From Micractinium sp. NFX-FRZ (Eukaryota; Chlorophyta; Trebouxiophyceae; Chlorellales; Chlorellaceae): a stretch of 21,690 nucleotides of DNA. Positions 1 through 13,409 of the stretch are shown here, one piece after another. Positions within the stretch are counted from its first letter, which is position 1, and each line of letters starts with the position of its first letter. The DNA is taken from positions 1-21,690 of the forward strand of contig JAPTJF010000674.1 in assembly GCA_029339195.1 (NCBI GenBank). The letters are read 5' to 3'. A program made the position numbers and the translations under genes. The notes below the pieces were generated by a model that had not been told where the DNA came from, searched no databases, and worked only from the letters and a program-made list of their open reading frames with translations.

Positions 1-264
1 AGAGGCGCGGGCTGCCCCGGGGCGAGCCCTGTCCGCCTGGGCCTTACAGGGGGTTCGGTCTAGGTGGCACTGGTGCCTCCCAAACAGCTGGAGCAGGACG
101 CGGCCAATTGGCATCAGCAGAGACATTGTGCGAAGCTGGAGCATTTAAGAGACTGTGTTTGCATCCCTCAGCTGCGGCCGCCACACAACCCCACTCCACC
201 TTCTCCGCACTGCATCCTTTGCGTTAGCCACCCTCCGCTGCCCTCCGAGCAGCCACACCCCAGC
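1..264 (+). promoter_or_regulatory. upstream region and 5' leader of the cystathionine beta-lyase gene
   Basis: No gene is seen here. An in-frame stop (TAG, 61-63) precedes the ATG at 265 and there is no ATG between them in that frame, which supports 265 as the start. A palindromic CCAAT element, CCAATTGGCAT, lies at 104-114, about 150 bases before the start. The same 11 bases occur upstream of the reductase gene at 13305-13315. No TATA box is evident. The transcription start cannot be placed from sequence alone. Confidence 0.5.
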
Positions 265-4221
<3,957 letters not shown>

Positions 4222-4330
4222 CGCGGGGCCCCCCACGCGTCCCTGCCCTCCCGCACTCCCTGTGTCCCCTGCTGCTGCACGTCATGCGACCCGCATGCAC
4301 TGCCTGCCGTATTGCGGCCTGACTGGGCTC

Positions 4331-4335
4331 TGTAA
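4331..4335 (+). terminator. TGTAA polyadenylation signal of the lyase gene
   Basis: TGTAA, the usual chlorophyte polyadenylation signal, lies 110 bases after the stop codon. Its position fits a short 3' untranslated region. Confidence 0.6.
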
Positions 4336-6132
4336 GCTTTCTTGGTACTGATCAAGTAAAATTTACTGCTGTCACACTCAAAACATGCATGCCACGATAT
4401 TCGACCTTCGGGGCAGGAGGCGTGTGCAGCCCAAAGAGGCGCAGCGGGCGCCCAGGCAAGCGGCGGCAGAGGGCAGAGCAGCGGGCGCCGCGGGTGGCAG
4501 CATCAAGCGGCAGGTGCTTGGCCAGTGAGCCCCCTCCCCTGCCGGCGACTCTTTGGGACAGTCACGCCGCTGCTCGCTCGCTATTGTGAGCTTGCCACCC
4601 CCCGCAAAGCCTCCCCCCACCGGGTCCTGTGCTGCGCCTGAGGGCAAGGGCGGGACATGCTCCATTACAGCACGGGGCTACGTGGTGCGGGTGTGGTGGG
4701 CAAGAATGGAAGGACACGTGCACTTGTGTGCAGCGGGGGCCAGCCAGGGCACAGGCACTCGCTTGCACAGGAAAGCCCAGTGCACGCACAGCCAGTGGCA
4801 GCATATACTTTCACGGATTAAGACGCCTGGCGAGGCAGAGACTAAAAGTTGTATTCGTATCAAAGGAGGGGGAGCTGCATGGCGGCAGAGGGTTTAATTG
4901 GCGGGCTGGTTGGTTGGTTGGGAGGGCGGGGGAGGGATTTGTGGGGCAGGCGGGATGGGGCGGGAGGGCCGGCGGGGGCTCGAGAGGGACTGAAGGGCGG
5001 GAGAGAAAAGGGAGCGAGAGAGGCAGGCGGGGGAGGGTGAATTGATGGAGGGAGGGAGGGAGGGAGGGAGGGAGGCGGAAGAAAGGAAGTGGGGGAAGCA
5101 AGGGCTGTAGGGGCAGGAAGGGGTGCTGATTGCTGTTAAGGGGGGGCGAGAAGCGGGTCGCTGCAGCGGCGCGCCATGGTGGCGGGTCTGCTCGGCGTCA
5201 AAACAGGGCATGAAAAGGCAGGCGCAGCGGGCTGGCGGGAGTGGTGGGAGGCTCGAAATAGGTTGCTCGTGAGGGGGAGGGCGCATCATGAGCTGTAGCG
5301 GGGGCGATGGTACGTGTGTGGCAGGAAAGATCTAGTACAAGCGGCGGGCAGTGGTGCACAGGGGGTGGGAAAAAGGGGTGGGAGAGCGGCGGAAGCGTGC
5401 ACAGCAAGGGGAGGGGGTGGCAGGGTCGGTAAAACGGAGCTGTGTTGGAGAAGAGAGGGGCGGTTTGTTGCAACAGCGACAGTGGGCATTTGGGATGGAT
5501 AAAGGGAGGGGGGGCGAAAGATGTAGGTGTGCTGGCTGGCTGGGCGGGAGGGAAATGTACACACTTAAAGAGGGGGGTGTCATATGCTGGCGCACCCTGG
5601 GGCCAGCGGGGGTGCTCCACATTGCGGCAGCGATTGGATTGGCTCGTTGGGAAAGGGGTAACCGTTTCAGGGTAAGGGACAAGGCGGTACGGGTGGGGAG
5701 GGGCATAGGGCACGCTCCTGCTGTGGCAGAGGATGAAGGGATGGGTGGGGGGAGTGGACACGGGCGGGTAAGGGCTAGCAGGCAGGGCAGGCAGGCAAGC
5801 TGCTGCTGCTCCTTCTGGCGACGATGGGTTCAGTGTGCGGCGCTTCAAGCGTGCTTTTTCAACGAATGAGGGCAGGCTGACAGCGTTGGAGCAGTGCGGA
5901 ATGTGGTGGGCGAGGGGTGTTGACGGCTGGCCGCCCAAACGGGCGGGCAATGAGCTGGGAGAGCAGGGGGTGGCAAGGAAGGGGATTGGGCGGGGCGGGG
6001 CGGGGCGGGATGGGGTGCGGAGTGATGGTGAGGACGGGGGGCGGGCAGGGAGGGGAGGTGGGCATTGCGGGGAGGGCAGGTAAGGACGGTAAGCAAGGCG
6101 GATTGGGAGAACGAATTGACCAGCCCGAAGCC
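4336..6132. other. 1.8-kb gap between convergent genes, with a purine-rich + strand
   Basis: I see no convincing exon on either strand. From about 4870 to 6090 the + strand is dominated by G and A, with a GGGA microsatellite at 5046-5075 and G-run clusters at 5988-6015. The complementary strand is long open on paper (5198-6139, Pro/Ser/Leu-rich), but this follows from C/T-rich triplets lacking stop codons and shows no domain. The stretch may include a long 3' untranslated region of the minus-strand gene. A TTACA (TGTAA on the minus strand) lies only at 4664-4668, which would require a trailer of nearly 1.5 kb. Confidence 0.5.
5046..5075 (+). repeat. GGGA microsatellite
   Basis: Seven or so consecutive GGGA units within the purine-rich block. 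Four or more G-triplets with one-base loops make it a strong G-quadruplex candidate on the + strand. Confidence 0.85.
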
Positions 6133-7202
6133 CTACCATGTGGCAGGCATGCTGTTCCCAAAGATGAAGCGCAGGAGGCTCGTGCTACTGCTGCCGGCCC
6201 CACCCTGCTGGGTGCGGCCGCCGCTTGCCGGGGGCGGGCCAGGCGCTGCCAGCAGCGCCGCCGCGGGCGACAGCCGCAGGCTGGCTGGGCAGATGACGGG
6301 GCGTGCGGGCGCGGCGTCGCTCACTGCCGCTGTGGGAGGGAGAGCGGGCGGTGTGGGGAGCAAAAGGAGGGGGAAGTGTGACCAAGGTGCGCAGACATGC
6401 AAGTGGGGGCAGCTGCCAGGCAGCAGGCAAGGGCGCAACGTGACCGCTGCCTACCTGCTGGCACGCCCGCCGCGCCAAGCACAACCCAACCCAAAACCGC
6501 CCCGCCCCCATCACATGCCGTTCTGCAGCTTCTCCCGGCATGCAGCGCCACAACTGCGAATGACGCACCGCTCCCCGCACCCACCTCGCTTCACCGGCCG
6601 CTGGCTGGAGGGGTCACGCGTCGCCCAACGCGCAACAGGGCCCTGCGCCTGCCCCGGCTGCTGCTGCTGCTGCGCTTGCTGCGCCGGGGACGGCAGGAGC
6701 GCACCCAGGCCCAGCCCAAGAAGGGTGGCCTGCAGCTGGCTGCCGCTGTAAGCAGCCGACAGCGCAGCAGCCGCGGCTGCCGGCACAGGCTGCGGTGCCA
6801 CGCTGCCTGCAGCCGCCGCCGGTGGCGCCGCTGCCAGCGGGGCGGCTGGCTCCGGGACTGGCTGCGCCGGCGGCGGGGCCGTCGGGGGCAGACCGCCCGC
6901 TGCCGCGCCCTTTTTGCTGCCCCTGTAGCTGCCGACGGCGCCCTTGCGGCCGGCGCGGGCGGGCAGTTCGAGACCAGTCTGGCTGCGCCGCGTGCCCACC
7001 GAATTTGCTCTCTCTGGCGCTGCCGCTGGCTGCTGCGGCACCAGCCCCACGGACGGCTGCTGCTGCGGCAGCAGTGGACTGGCGAAAGGGTTGGGCACTG
7101 CTGCGGACCGCTGCTGCTGCTTCAGAGCCACCGCCGCCGCCGCCTGCTGCTGCTGCTGCTGCTGCTGCGCATGCTGCGCCGCCGCCGCTTGCTGTATCGC
7201 TC

Positions 7203-7240
<38 letters not shown>

Positions 7241-8172
7241 GGCGCGGGCTGCTTTGCAAAGGGGTCGCTGCCGGGAGAGACCACTGGTCCCCAGGGGGAG
7301 TCAAGGGCGGGCGCTGCCGAGCCCCCAAACGGGTCGCCAAACAGCACATCTCCCTCCGCTGCCATGTCAAGCAGGAGGTCATCCAGACCTGGAACTGCAG
7401 AGGGGGGCAAAGGGGGCAGAAAGACGGGCGGGGGAGCGCCGTGGGGCGTGGGGGGCCGTGGGGCGGGCAGGGACGCACAGAGTACCGCCGAAACCCATGT
7501 TGGAGCAGGTACCGCCGAAACGTACAAAGCGGCTGCGCCCGCAACGCAATGCATCACGGCGTCTGCGGCGGCCTTCAGGTTCACGCCGGCATGCACGTGT
7601 GGGCAGCAGACGGCCGGTCAGCAGGTTTTCATGCAACAGCAATGGCCGGACCGAGTGCAGCATTGCAATTACGTGCGGGCACACGCACCGTCGTCGAAAT
7701 CGTCAAGGGTCGGGAGGTCAAGCGCCAACGCCCCGGCGGCAGACAGCGGCCGCAGCCCATGCTGCGCGACAGCAGGCGCTGTCATTGCTCCTGCGCCTGC
7801 CACCGCCGCTGCTGCTGCTGTTCCTGCCGCTGCCGGCCCGGGTGCAGCGGTGGGCACAGCGTCCGTCTCATCGGAAGCCGACTTGCGCTTGCTGCGCCGC
7901 AGGCTTGCGCTGCCAGCATCACCCTGCAGCTGGTGCTGCTGGTACTGGTGCGTAGCAACCACGTGCTGCAGCAGCGGCGAGGTGGGCGTGTTGCCAGGAC
8001 TGCCCGCCGAAGCGGTGTCTGCGCCTTGAGCGTGGGGCGGCGGGACGGTGGGCGCAAGGTGCCCGGCGCTGCCCTCTACCGAGGCTCCCCCGTCCGGCGA
8101 TGGACATTTGTGACCACCCAGGACCTGACGGGGAAGGCCCAGGACGGCTGGGAGCACGCCAGCAGCGGCCAT
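6133..8172 (-). CDS. unrecognised poly-Gln, low-complexity protein, 3 exons
   Basis: I do not recognise this protein. Exons on the minus strand: 8172-7689, 7394-6585, 6329-6133. Phases agree at both junctions (phase 1 each), giving 496 aa. The first ATG of the frame is at 8172. Visible features, N to C: Ala/Gly/Pro-rich start; a basic cluster RRSKRK that could be a nuclear localisation signal; an acidic-hydrophobic run (DLPTLDDFDD, then GLDDLLLDM); DPF and NPF tripeptides; two long Gln tracts near 7140-7240; a basic Arg/Lys/Gly segment; Ala/Pro-rich repeats; and a short hydrophobic C terminus. The mix of Gln tracts, acidic patches and possible NLS suggests a disordered nuclear regulator. DPF/NPF motifs would instead fit an endocytic adaptor, but no ENTH/ANTH domain is seen. 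The third exon is the least certain. Confidence 0.55.
7138..7242 (-). repeat. two CAG/CTG trinucleotide tracts encoding poly-Gln
   Basis: Two runs of CTG on the + strand (about 7145-7168 and 7206-7238) are read as CAG on the minus strand and give runs of 8 and 11 Gln, separated by an Ala/Gln/His linker. The tracts are nearly pure CAG, so their length is likely to vary between strains. Confidence 0.85.
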
Positions 8173-8679
8173 CAAAATCCTTGCACCTGCAGGGCCAAGT
8201 ATGGAACACAGTGGCTACCGGTTTGAGGTCACATGAAGTGTCATCGCGCTGCAGAGCGAAGGCGGAGGGTGTGTCGCCAGGCCGCGGGCGGGCCGTCAGG
8301 TGGTGTGCCGCTTCCCCCCACCCCATACCTGCGAGCCGTCTTGCTCCAACCTCTCCGCAGCCGCCGCTGATGCTCGTAGATGCGAGCAGCACTGCAGGCG
8401 AAAGCGGCCGGCCTACCAGGCGGCAAACAAGCCCTGGTGAACCTATTAGCGCAGGGAAGGCGCTAAATACGTACAGTAGCGCCCCTGAAACCCAGTCGGC
8501 GTGTTCGTGAAAGTAGAGGGGCCCTGGATGCTGACTTCCTGCATGCCCCTGCACAGCAGGCCAGCACCTCAGGGGTTGCAGGATACGTGCAGCCTGTCTC
8601 GCTATCCGAGAACATAGGACATCCTAATTCTAGTGCTGAAGGGAGAGTTACTTGCTACTGTAGAGGGCCACTCGGAGCG
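8173..8679. promoter_or_regulatory. divergent promoter region between the two poly-Gln protein genes
   Basis: About 500 bases with no supported exon separate the minus-strand start (8172) from the plus-strand start (8680). It holds an inverted repeat, TTAGCGC-N7-GCGCTAA, at 8446-8466, and a third TAGCGC at 8477-8482. No TATA box is evident. The short distance suggests shared control sequences. Confidence 0.45.
8446..8466. promoter_or_regulatory. TTAGCGC inverted repeat, possible regulator site
   Basis: A perfect 7-bp dyad with a 7-base spacer lies midway between two divergent starts. The arms resemble the core of E2F sites (TTTSGCGC) but do not match the consensus exactly. The binding factor is unknown. 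Confidence 0.35.
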
Positions 8680-10509
8680 ATGGCGGTGAGTCCTCTGCAA
8701 ACGAGCAAGGCAAGGACCAGAGCAGCTCTTTCGTGGGGGGCCAGGTCAATGCCGCAGCAGCCGCAGTACGCAAAGCGAAGAACAGCACAGCCTGTCGCGG
8801 GCGCCGCCATCGCCGCTGCCCGACGCGCCTGTTTGCAGGGCCTGCCTCCACGGAAGCCCGTCTTTATCGACATGATGCCAGAAGGGGAGGATGGGAAGAC
8901 AGACGCAGAGTTCCAGAAAATGGTGGCAGATGTGAGTGGGGAAGGGAAACCTGCAGGCATCGCCGCGTGAACGGGGTGCCTGTAGGTAGACCAGGGGGGC
9001 CACCCGCCCCCGCCCACCACCGCTGCCTGCCTGCCATTGCCCGTGCTCCCCTGCTGCTCACGTCTGTCTCGCCCACCGCCCTCTTCCCGCCCGCTCCCCT
9101 GATGGCCAACAACTGCGCATTCCCTGCCGCTCCCTCCCCGCTCCGCCCCGCCCTGCCCCGCCCCGGCCGCAGGTGCAAGACTCTCAGGCGGGGACCAAGG
9201 GCTGGCTGTTTGCACGGGGCGCCTTTGACCGAGGCGACCTTCTGTACCTCCGGAACGAGGAAGAGCGGCAGCGTTTTGTGGAGCAGGAGCAGGAGGAGGG
9301 GGAGAGGCACGCGGTGCGTGTCGCGGGCGGGCGGACCGCCTGTGCCTGGGCGTCCGGTCGGCAGCCTGCCTGTGCGTGCCGTGCTGTTCGCGTTGCTGTG
9401 CGGCGCTTGCATGCGGCTGCTCAGATGCGCCTGCAACGTGTGGTGTGGTGTGCAGGTGCGTTGGTGGGCAGTCAGGGCCGCCTGCCAGCGCGGCGCGTGC
9501 TGCCTGCCGGAACAGTGCAGTGCAGCCCGTGGGCGGGACGTGTGGCACCGTCCTCATCTGCTGGCTACCCTCCTTGCCTGCCTGCCTGGGCCGCTCTGCC
9601 GTTGTTCGGCGACGCCCACTTGACTTAGCCATCTGCCCTGCTCGGGTCCTGCCGGCAGTTCATGGCCCAGCGTGCCAGGCTGGAGGAAGAGGAGGAGGCA
9701 CGGAGAGCGGCGGCGGCGGCCAAGGCGGCAGCCGCCGCCAGGCTGGCACGGCAGCAAGAGCTCGACAAGTGAGTATATGGGTGGCTACCTGCCTGCCACC
9801 TGCCACTCTGACCCGGATACCCATGCCACCTGGCATGGCCACGTGCTGCGCTGCTGCCCACGGTCCACACCCTGCTGCTGCCCCCTGCTGCTGCCCGCGG
9901 TCGACGCCGAGTGCACAGGGCGTGAGGCACCGAGGCCCGGTTGCAGTCCAGCCTCCCCATTTGTGCCATCCTGCTAAGCGCCTCCGCACTGCCGACGTGC
10001 AACTCAAGGGCGGCTGTGCTGCCGTTCTTTGTGCTGCTGCTGTTCAAAAGCGACTGGATGCTGTGCTGCTGCAGGAGGGATTGGCCGTTTGGATAACTAA
10101 CGGACATTGCCGCCTCACCCAATGCGCAACAGCCGTCAACCCAGCAACCTTGTATCAATATCAATGTGTGCGATGCAGGAAGAAGAAGCTGGTGCCAATA
10201 ATGAGGGTGAAGCCTGCCTCCGGCGGCCCACCAGGGCAGCCCGGCGCCGGCAGCGATGCGGCGCCCGGCGACGGGCCGGCGGCAAAGAAGCAGCGGACAG
10301 AGGGAGCAGCAGCAGCCTCAGGGTCTGTTGGGCAGCAGCAGGAGGAGCAGCAGCAGCAGCAGCAGCAGCAGGGCAGCAGCAGCGGGAGTGAAGGCGGCCT
10401 CGGAGGGCTGCTTGGGGCTTATGGTTCGGGATCTGACTCGGAGTCGGAAGACACTGCGGCAGCAGCACCAGCAGCGGCAGCAGCACCGTCTATAGATGCA
10501 GAAAACTAG
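8680..10509 (+). CDS. unrecognised charged, coiled-coil and poly-Gln protein, 4 or 5 exons
   Basis: I do not recognise the family with confidence. Exons: 8680-8931, 9173-9313, 9659-9768, 10179-10509 (277 aa). If 8686-8838 is also removed (ATGGCG|GTGAGT to TTTGCAG|GGC, 153 bases, phase 0) the product is 226 aa starting MAGLPPRKPVF. Visible parts in order: an acidic start (MMPEGEDG); GTKGWLFARGAFDRGD; a strongly charged Glu/Arg/Ala helix from about LRNEEERQRF through ARLEEEEEARR, with heptad-like spacing; a basic KKKKLVPIMRVKP element; a poly-Gln/Ser linker; and an acidic end, LLGAYGSGSDSESED. The MRVKP element and the Tyr-Ser-Asp-rich end faintly recall PSME3IP1/FAM192A proteins, but the N-terminal domain of that family is not evident. 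The stop is TAG at 10507. Confidence 0.65.
9314..9658 (+). other. intron 2 of the charged poly-Gln protein gene
   Basis: A 345-base intron from GTGCGT to CCGGCAG with phase 0 on both sides. It has no obvious copy of the flanking exons, unlike the introns of the two enzyme genes. Confidence 0.6.
10342..10390 (+). repeat. CAG tract encoding poly-Gln in the last exon
   Basis: An almost pure CAG run encodes eight consecutive Gln flanked by Glu, Gln and Ser. It is the second CAG-expanded gene of this divergent pair. Confidence 0.8.
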
Positions 10510-11205
10510 GGCGACCACTGGCTTGGCTGGCTGCCAGTGCCCGACGGGTGTACAGATGCACCCAGGCAGCAGCGGGCTGGTGGCGGCCTGCAGCCCAGCC
10601 GCGCGCCCGGCGCTGACCCCTCGCAATCCAGCGATGTGCTGCGTGCAAGGTTTTCCCCCTCTGCTCTCTTGCTCCAGCACACGCATGTATGTATACTGGC
10701 TTTGCGCTCGCCGTACGTTGTGAGGGTGACCCCGGCCATGTGGCTGGGAGGAAGGTGGAGGAAGGTGGAGGGTCAGAGGTTGGGTCTCACCATGAGCATG
10801 CCCTTGGGGTGGTCAGCCGTGGAGCCTCAAAAATCCACATCAGGCCCAGTGGCTTGGTGAGGAAGGTGAACTCACAGCTGTCACTACATGTTACAAGATG
10901 CATCCAGCTACATGCCAGCCCGGGGCTTGTAGAGGGCGAGCTTGTGGGCTGTGAGTGCGGGGCAAGTCGTGCATGCACCCTCCTGTGGCCGTCACAAGCC
11001 GGGTGGTATGTGGATGCTGACCCAACCTGGGCTGCTCACGCCAGCCGGGGGCTTGGACTGGGCAGGGCGCTTGCAGTAGGAGTCTCGAAGGGGCGCTGCT
11101 TACAAAAGCGGAGTCCCGCACGGCGGACCTGGGGCCTTTTGACAGGCAGGGTGCGTGGGCGCCAAGCCAAGGCTGCATCACACGATCGGCGGCTATGGCC
11201 GCTGC
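10510..11205. other. gap between convergent stop codons
   Basis: This stretch should hold the 3' untranslated regions of the plus-strand gene ending at 10509 and the minus-strand acetyltransferase ending at 11206. A TTACA at 11100-11104 is TGTAA on the minus strand, 102 bases past the acetyltransferase stop. No exact TGTAA was seen for the plus-strand gene. Two exon-like stretches on the minus strand (about 10798-10872 and 10640-10740) are discussed in the findings. A short direct repeat GGAGGAAGGT occurs at about 10748-10768. Confidence 0.5.
11100..11104 (-). terminator. TGTAA polyadenylation signal of the acetyltransferase gene
   Basis: TTACA on the + strand reads TGTAA on the minus strand, 102 bases downstream of the minus-strand stop codon. 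Confidence 0.5.
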
Positions 11206-13162
11206 CTATCGTGCTTCGTACGTCAGGGGCTTGTAGAAGGGCAGGATGTCGAAGCGCTCGCCCGGGGTGCTGCCCCACAGCGGCTCGTGATCAAAGCGGG
11301 CACAGCAGTCCACATAGAACCTGCGGGGTGTGGTCCCCGGGGGCGGGGGAAGGGCGGCGGGGGCCATGGTTTGATTGGGGCGGCTTCAAGCATGTATGAG
11401 CGGGCCAAGCATTGCAAAAGCGGCCCCTGGGCGGGTACCACAACGTGATGATTGATCAGCATACAGGTCAAGTGGCAGCGCGGATGCATGCAGGGCATGA
11501 GGTGGGCATGCTGGAGTCGGACGTTTGAGTGCATGCTGCAAGCGCAGCGAGGCGCAGCAGGTGACCACAGCAGGTGACCACAGCATGGGACCAAAGCATG
11601 GGACCACAGCATGGGGGGCAGGCAGCGCACCTGCAGCACAGCGGGTCCGCTCCGGCGCTGGCGTGCAGCAGCGCAGACTCGAGCGCTGCACGGCTGCCGG
11701 CCACAATTCCGGCATGCCGCACGCCCCTGAAGCCGGGCCCCCACGACACAAACACCGCTGCTGCCAGCTGCAATGGGTCGTGCTCCCGCTGCTCCTGCGT
11801 GCGCAACGGGTGCCCCTGCTGCTGCTGCGAGCCGCGTCCAGTTTCCTGGGCGGCGTGTGCTGGTCCCAGCAGCCACACGCGGCCCTGCTGGATAAGCTCT
11901 GCCACCCTGGCGCTGCCAGCTGGCACCAGCTCATACTCTGCTGGCAGCCAAAGGAAGGCGTTCGAGGCAGCACCCAGCTGCGCCTCTGCTCTCAGCCGCC
12001 CCGCTGCGGCTCCCCCGCCACTGCCGGCACCCTCCCTGCCGCTCGCTGCCCCAGCTGCGCTGCCCACTGCTGGCCCGCCCGCTGCCCCTGCCACCCCCAG
12101 CTGCTGCTGCAGTAGCGCAGCAGTGCGGTGCCCCCTTAGCAGCAACAGCTGCGCCGTGAGCTCTTCTTGGGACCGGCACACCCTCCAGTGGGGCAGCAGC
12201 CGCCGTGCTTCTGCGCTGTCCGCAATCTCCGCCACGGCAGGCAGCACAGACAGCAGGCTTGGGTGCTGCTGCGCCTGCTGCGCCTGCTGCGCCTGCTGCT
12301 CTTCCAGCTCCCGGTGCGCCGCATGGGCTGCCGCAGTGGCCGGCCAGCTCAGGATGCGGCCCTGCTCCCGGAAGCCGCGCCGCTCAAACAGGCGCCGCAT
12401 CGTTTCGTTGGCAGGGACGGTGATCGACAGCAGCGCTGCCACGCGTGGGAGGGTGCGTGCCAGCACCTCGGCTTCTTCCTGCAGGGAGGTGCAGGGCAGT
12501 GTGTGAGAGAAGCAGCAAAGAGGAGGAGCAGGGGACAAAAGGAGCAAGGCAGCTGAGGCGGGGCCTGGCAGCATTGCTTTGGCAGCAAGGGCACAGGACA
12601 GCCTGGCAGCATGTTGTGGCAGCAAGGTCACAGGGCAGCCTGGCAGCCCATCACATACAAGGAGGTGCAAGCCAGCTGGGCCCTCATCTGCTGCCTGCTG
12701 CTGCCTGCACGTCAGCGTGGCAGTCAGGCTCACCAGCAGCAGCTGCGCCAGCCCGTTGCCGCGCCGCTCCTCACGAGTGCGAGCACCGTACAGCCACAGC
12801 ACATCGCCCCGCTGCTGGCAGCACAGCAGCGCATCTAAAGATGCCGCACTGCCGCTGCTGCTGATGCTGCTGCTGCTGCCTAAGCTGCTGCCGGCGGAGG
12901 CAACCAGGACGTGAGTTCCTGGCTGCTTGGCATCGTTGTTGATTTTCTCAGGCAGGTCGTCCGTGCCGCCATACACGTTTCGACAGATCTCCACTACATC
13001 GGCGTGGTCTTGCGCAGCGCAGTAGCGCCGCACCCTTGGCGTGTGCCGCAGCTGTGCAACGCCTGCCGCTGCCGCCGCGCTTGCGGCTGCCGCTGGTTCG
13101 GCCGCCGCCGCCACCTGCACCTGGCGCACATCCTGCCGGTTTCGATGGCTCTCAACAGCCAT
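11206..13162 (-). CDS. GNAT-family N-acetyltransferase, NAT16-like, 3 exons
   Basis: Likely transfers acetyl from acetyl-CoA to an amine; the substrate is unknown. Exons on the minus strand: 13162-12734, 12478-11631, 11320-11206, with matching phases (0, then 2), giving 463 aa. Visible parts: Ala-rich start; RRYCAAQDHADVVEICRNVY then GGTDDLPE (about 45-72), the N-terminal GNAT segment; LWLYGARTREERRGNGLAQL (about 122-141), which has the Arg-x-x-Gly-x-Gly/Ala acetyl-CoA loop; then ITVPANETMRRLFERRGF, the C-terminal motif. The YGG-D-LP segment and a long C-terminal half ending FYVDCCARFDHEPLWG recall NAT16, the vertebrate histidine N-acetyltransferase. Poly-Ala/Gln linkers interrupt the second half. 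Earlier in-frame ATGs exist at 13255 and 13315. I prefer 13162 because 13315 falls within the CCAAT promoter element. Confidence 0.75.
11556..11616 (-). repeat. 13-bp minisatellite in acetyltransferase intron 2
   Basis: Four full units and part of a fifth: AGCAGGTGACCAC twice, then AGCATGGGACCAA and AGCATGGGACCAC, then AGCATGGGG. It lies just inside the intron, close to the donor at 11630. Confidence 0.8.
12479..12733 (-). other. stop-free intron 1 of the acetyltransferase gene
   Basis: A 255-base intron with donor CTG|GTGAGC and acceptor CCCTGCAG|GAA. It is a multiple of three and has no stop codon in frame, so retention would insert 85 residues. It interrupts the protein between the acetyl-CoA loop (GNGLAQLLL) and EEAEVLARTLP, inside the GNAT fold, so the spliced form is taken as the active one. 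It contains a 37-38 bp tandem duplication (12564-12601 and 12602-12638) with the start of a third unit. Confidence 0.65.
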
Positions 13163-13409
13163 GCGGTGCCGTCTTGCTGTGCTAGAACAGCTGGGGAAGC
13201 GGGCGGGGCTGTGAAGGTTGCCCGGCTGACACCAGCCCGATCGGCACGCTAGCATTTGCTCTGTGGTTGTGATTTGTTTGTCAGACAAAGCACAATGATT
13301 TGGCCCAATTGGCATTTCGGCTGCACGCCAGCGAAGCACTCCGTCTCGTGACGGCCTCGCACTTCAGGAAGCGATCTGGTCGCAGCCCACACTCCACCTG
13401 GATGACACT
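13163..13409. promoter_or_regulatory. bidirectional promoter between acetyltransferase and hydroquinone reductase
   Basis: At most 247 bases separate the two divergent start codons, so the genes must share promoter sequence. It includes the palindromic CCAATTGGCAT at 13305-13315, about 95 bases before the reductase ATG, and a locally AT-richer stretch from about 13255 to 13320. Confidence 0.5.
13305..13315. promoter_or_regulatory. CCAATTGGCAT element, possible NF-Y site
   Basis: CCAAT appears on both strands of the palindrome CCAATTGG. The same 11 bases are found 151 bases before the lyase ATG (104-114). NF-Y binding is an inference from the CCAAT core. Confidence 0.4.

Noticed and set aside
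5198..6139. 313-codon minus-strand open frame, Pro/Ser/Leu-rich
   Set aside because: C/T-rich sequence lacks stop codons by composition. No domain, no conserved motif and no splice link to the neighbouring gene was found.
6397..8226. Very long plus-strand open frame (609 codons) opposite the poly-Gln gene
   Set aside because: It is the antisense of CAG repeats and GC-rich codons, rich in Arg/Cys/Leu runs with no domain. The minus strand has consistent splice phases.
10916..10945. Possible copy of the acetyltransferase last exon (GGGGCTTGTAGA shared with 11225-11236)
   Set aside because: Only 12 bases match exactly and the flanks do not align well, so chance is not excluded.
13313..13315. 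Earlier start codon for the acetyltransferase on the minus strand
   Set aside because: This ATG lies within the CCAATTGGCAT promoter element shared with the lyase gene and would leave almost no room for the divergent promoter.
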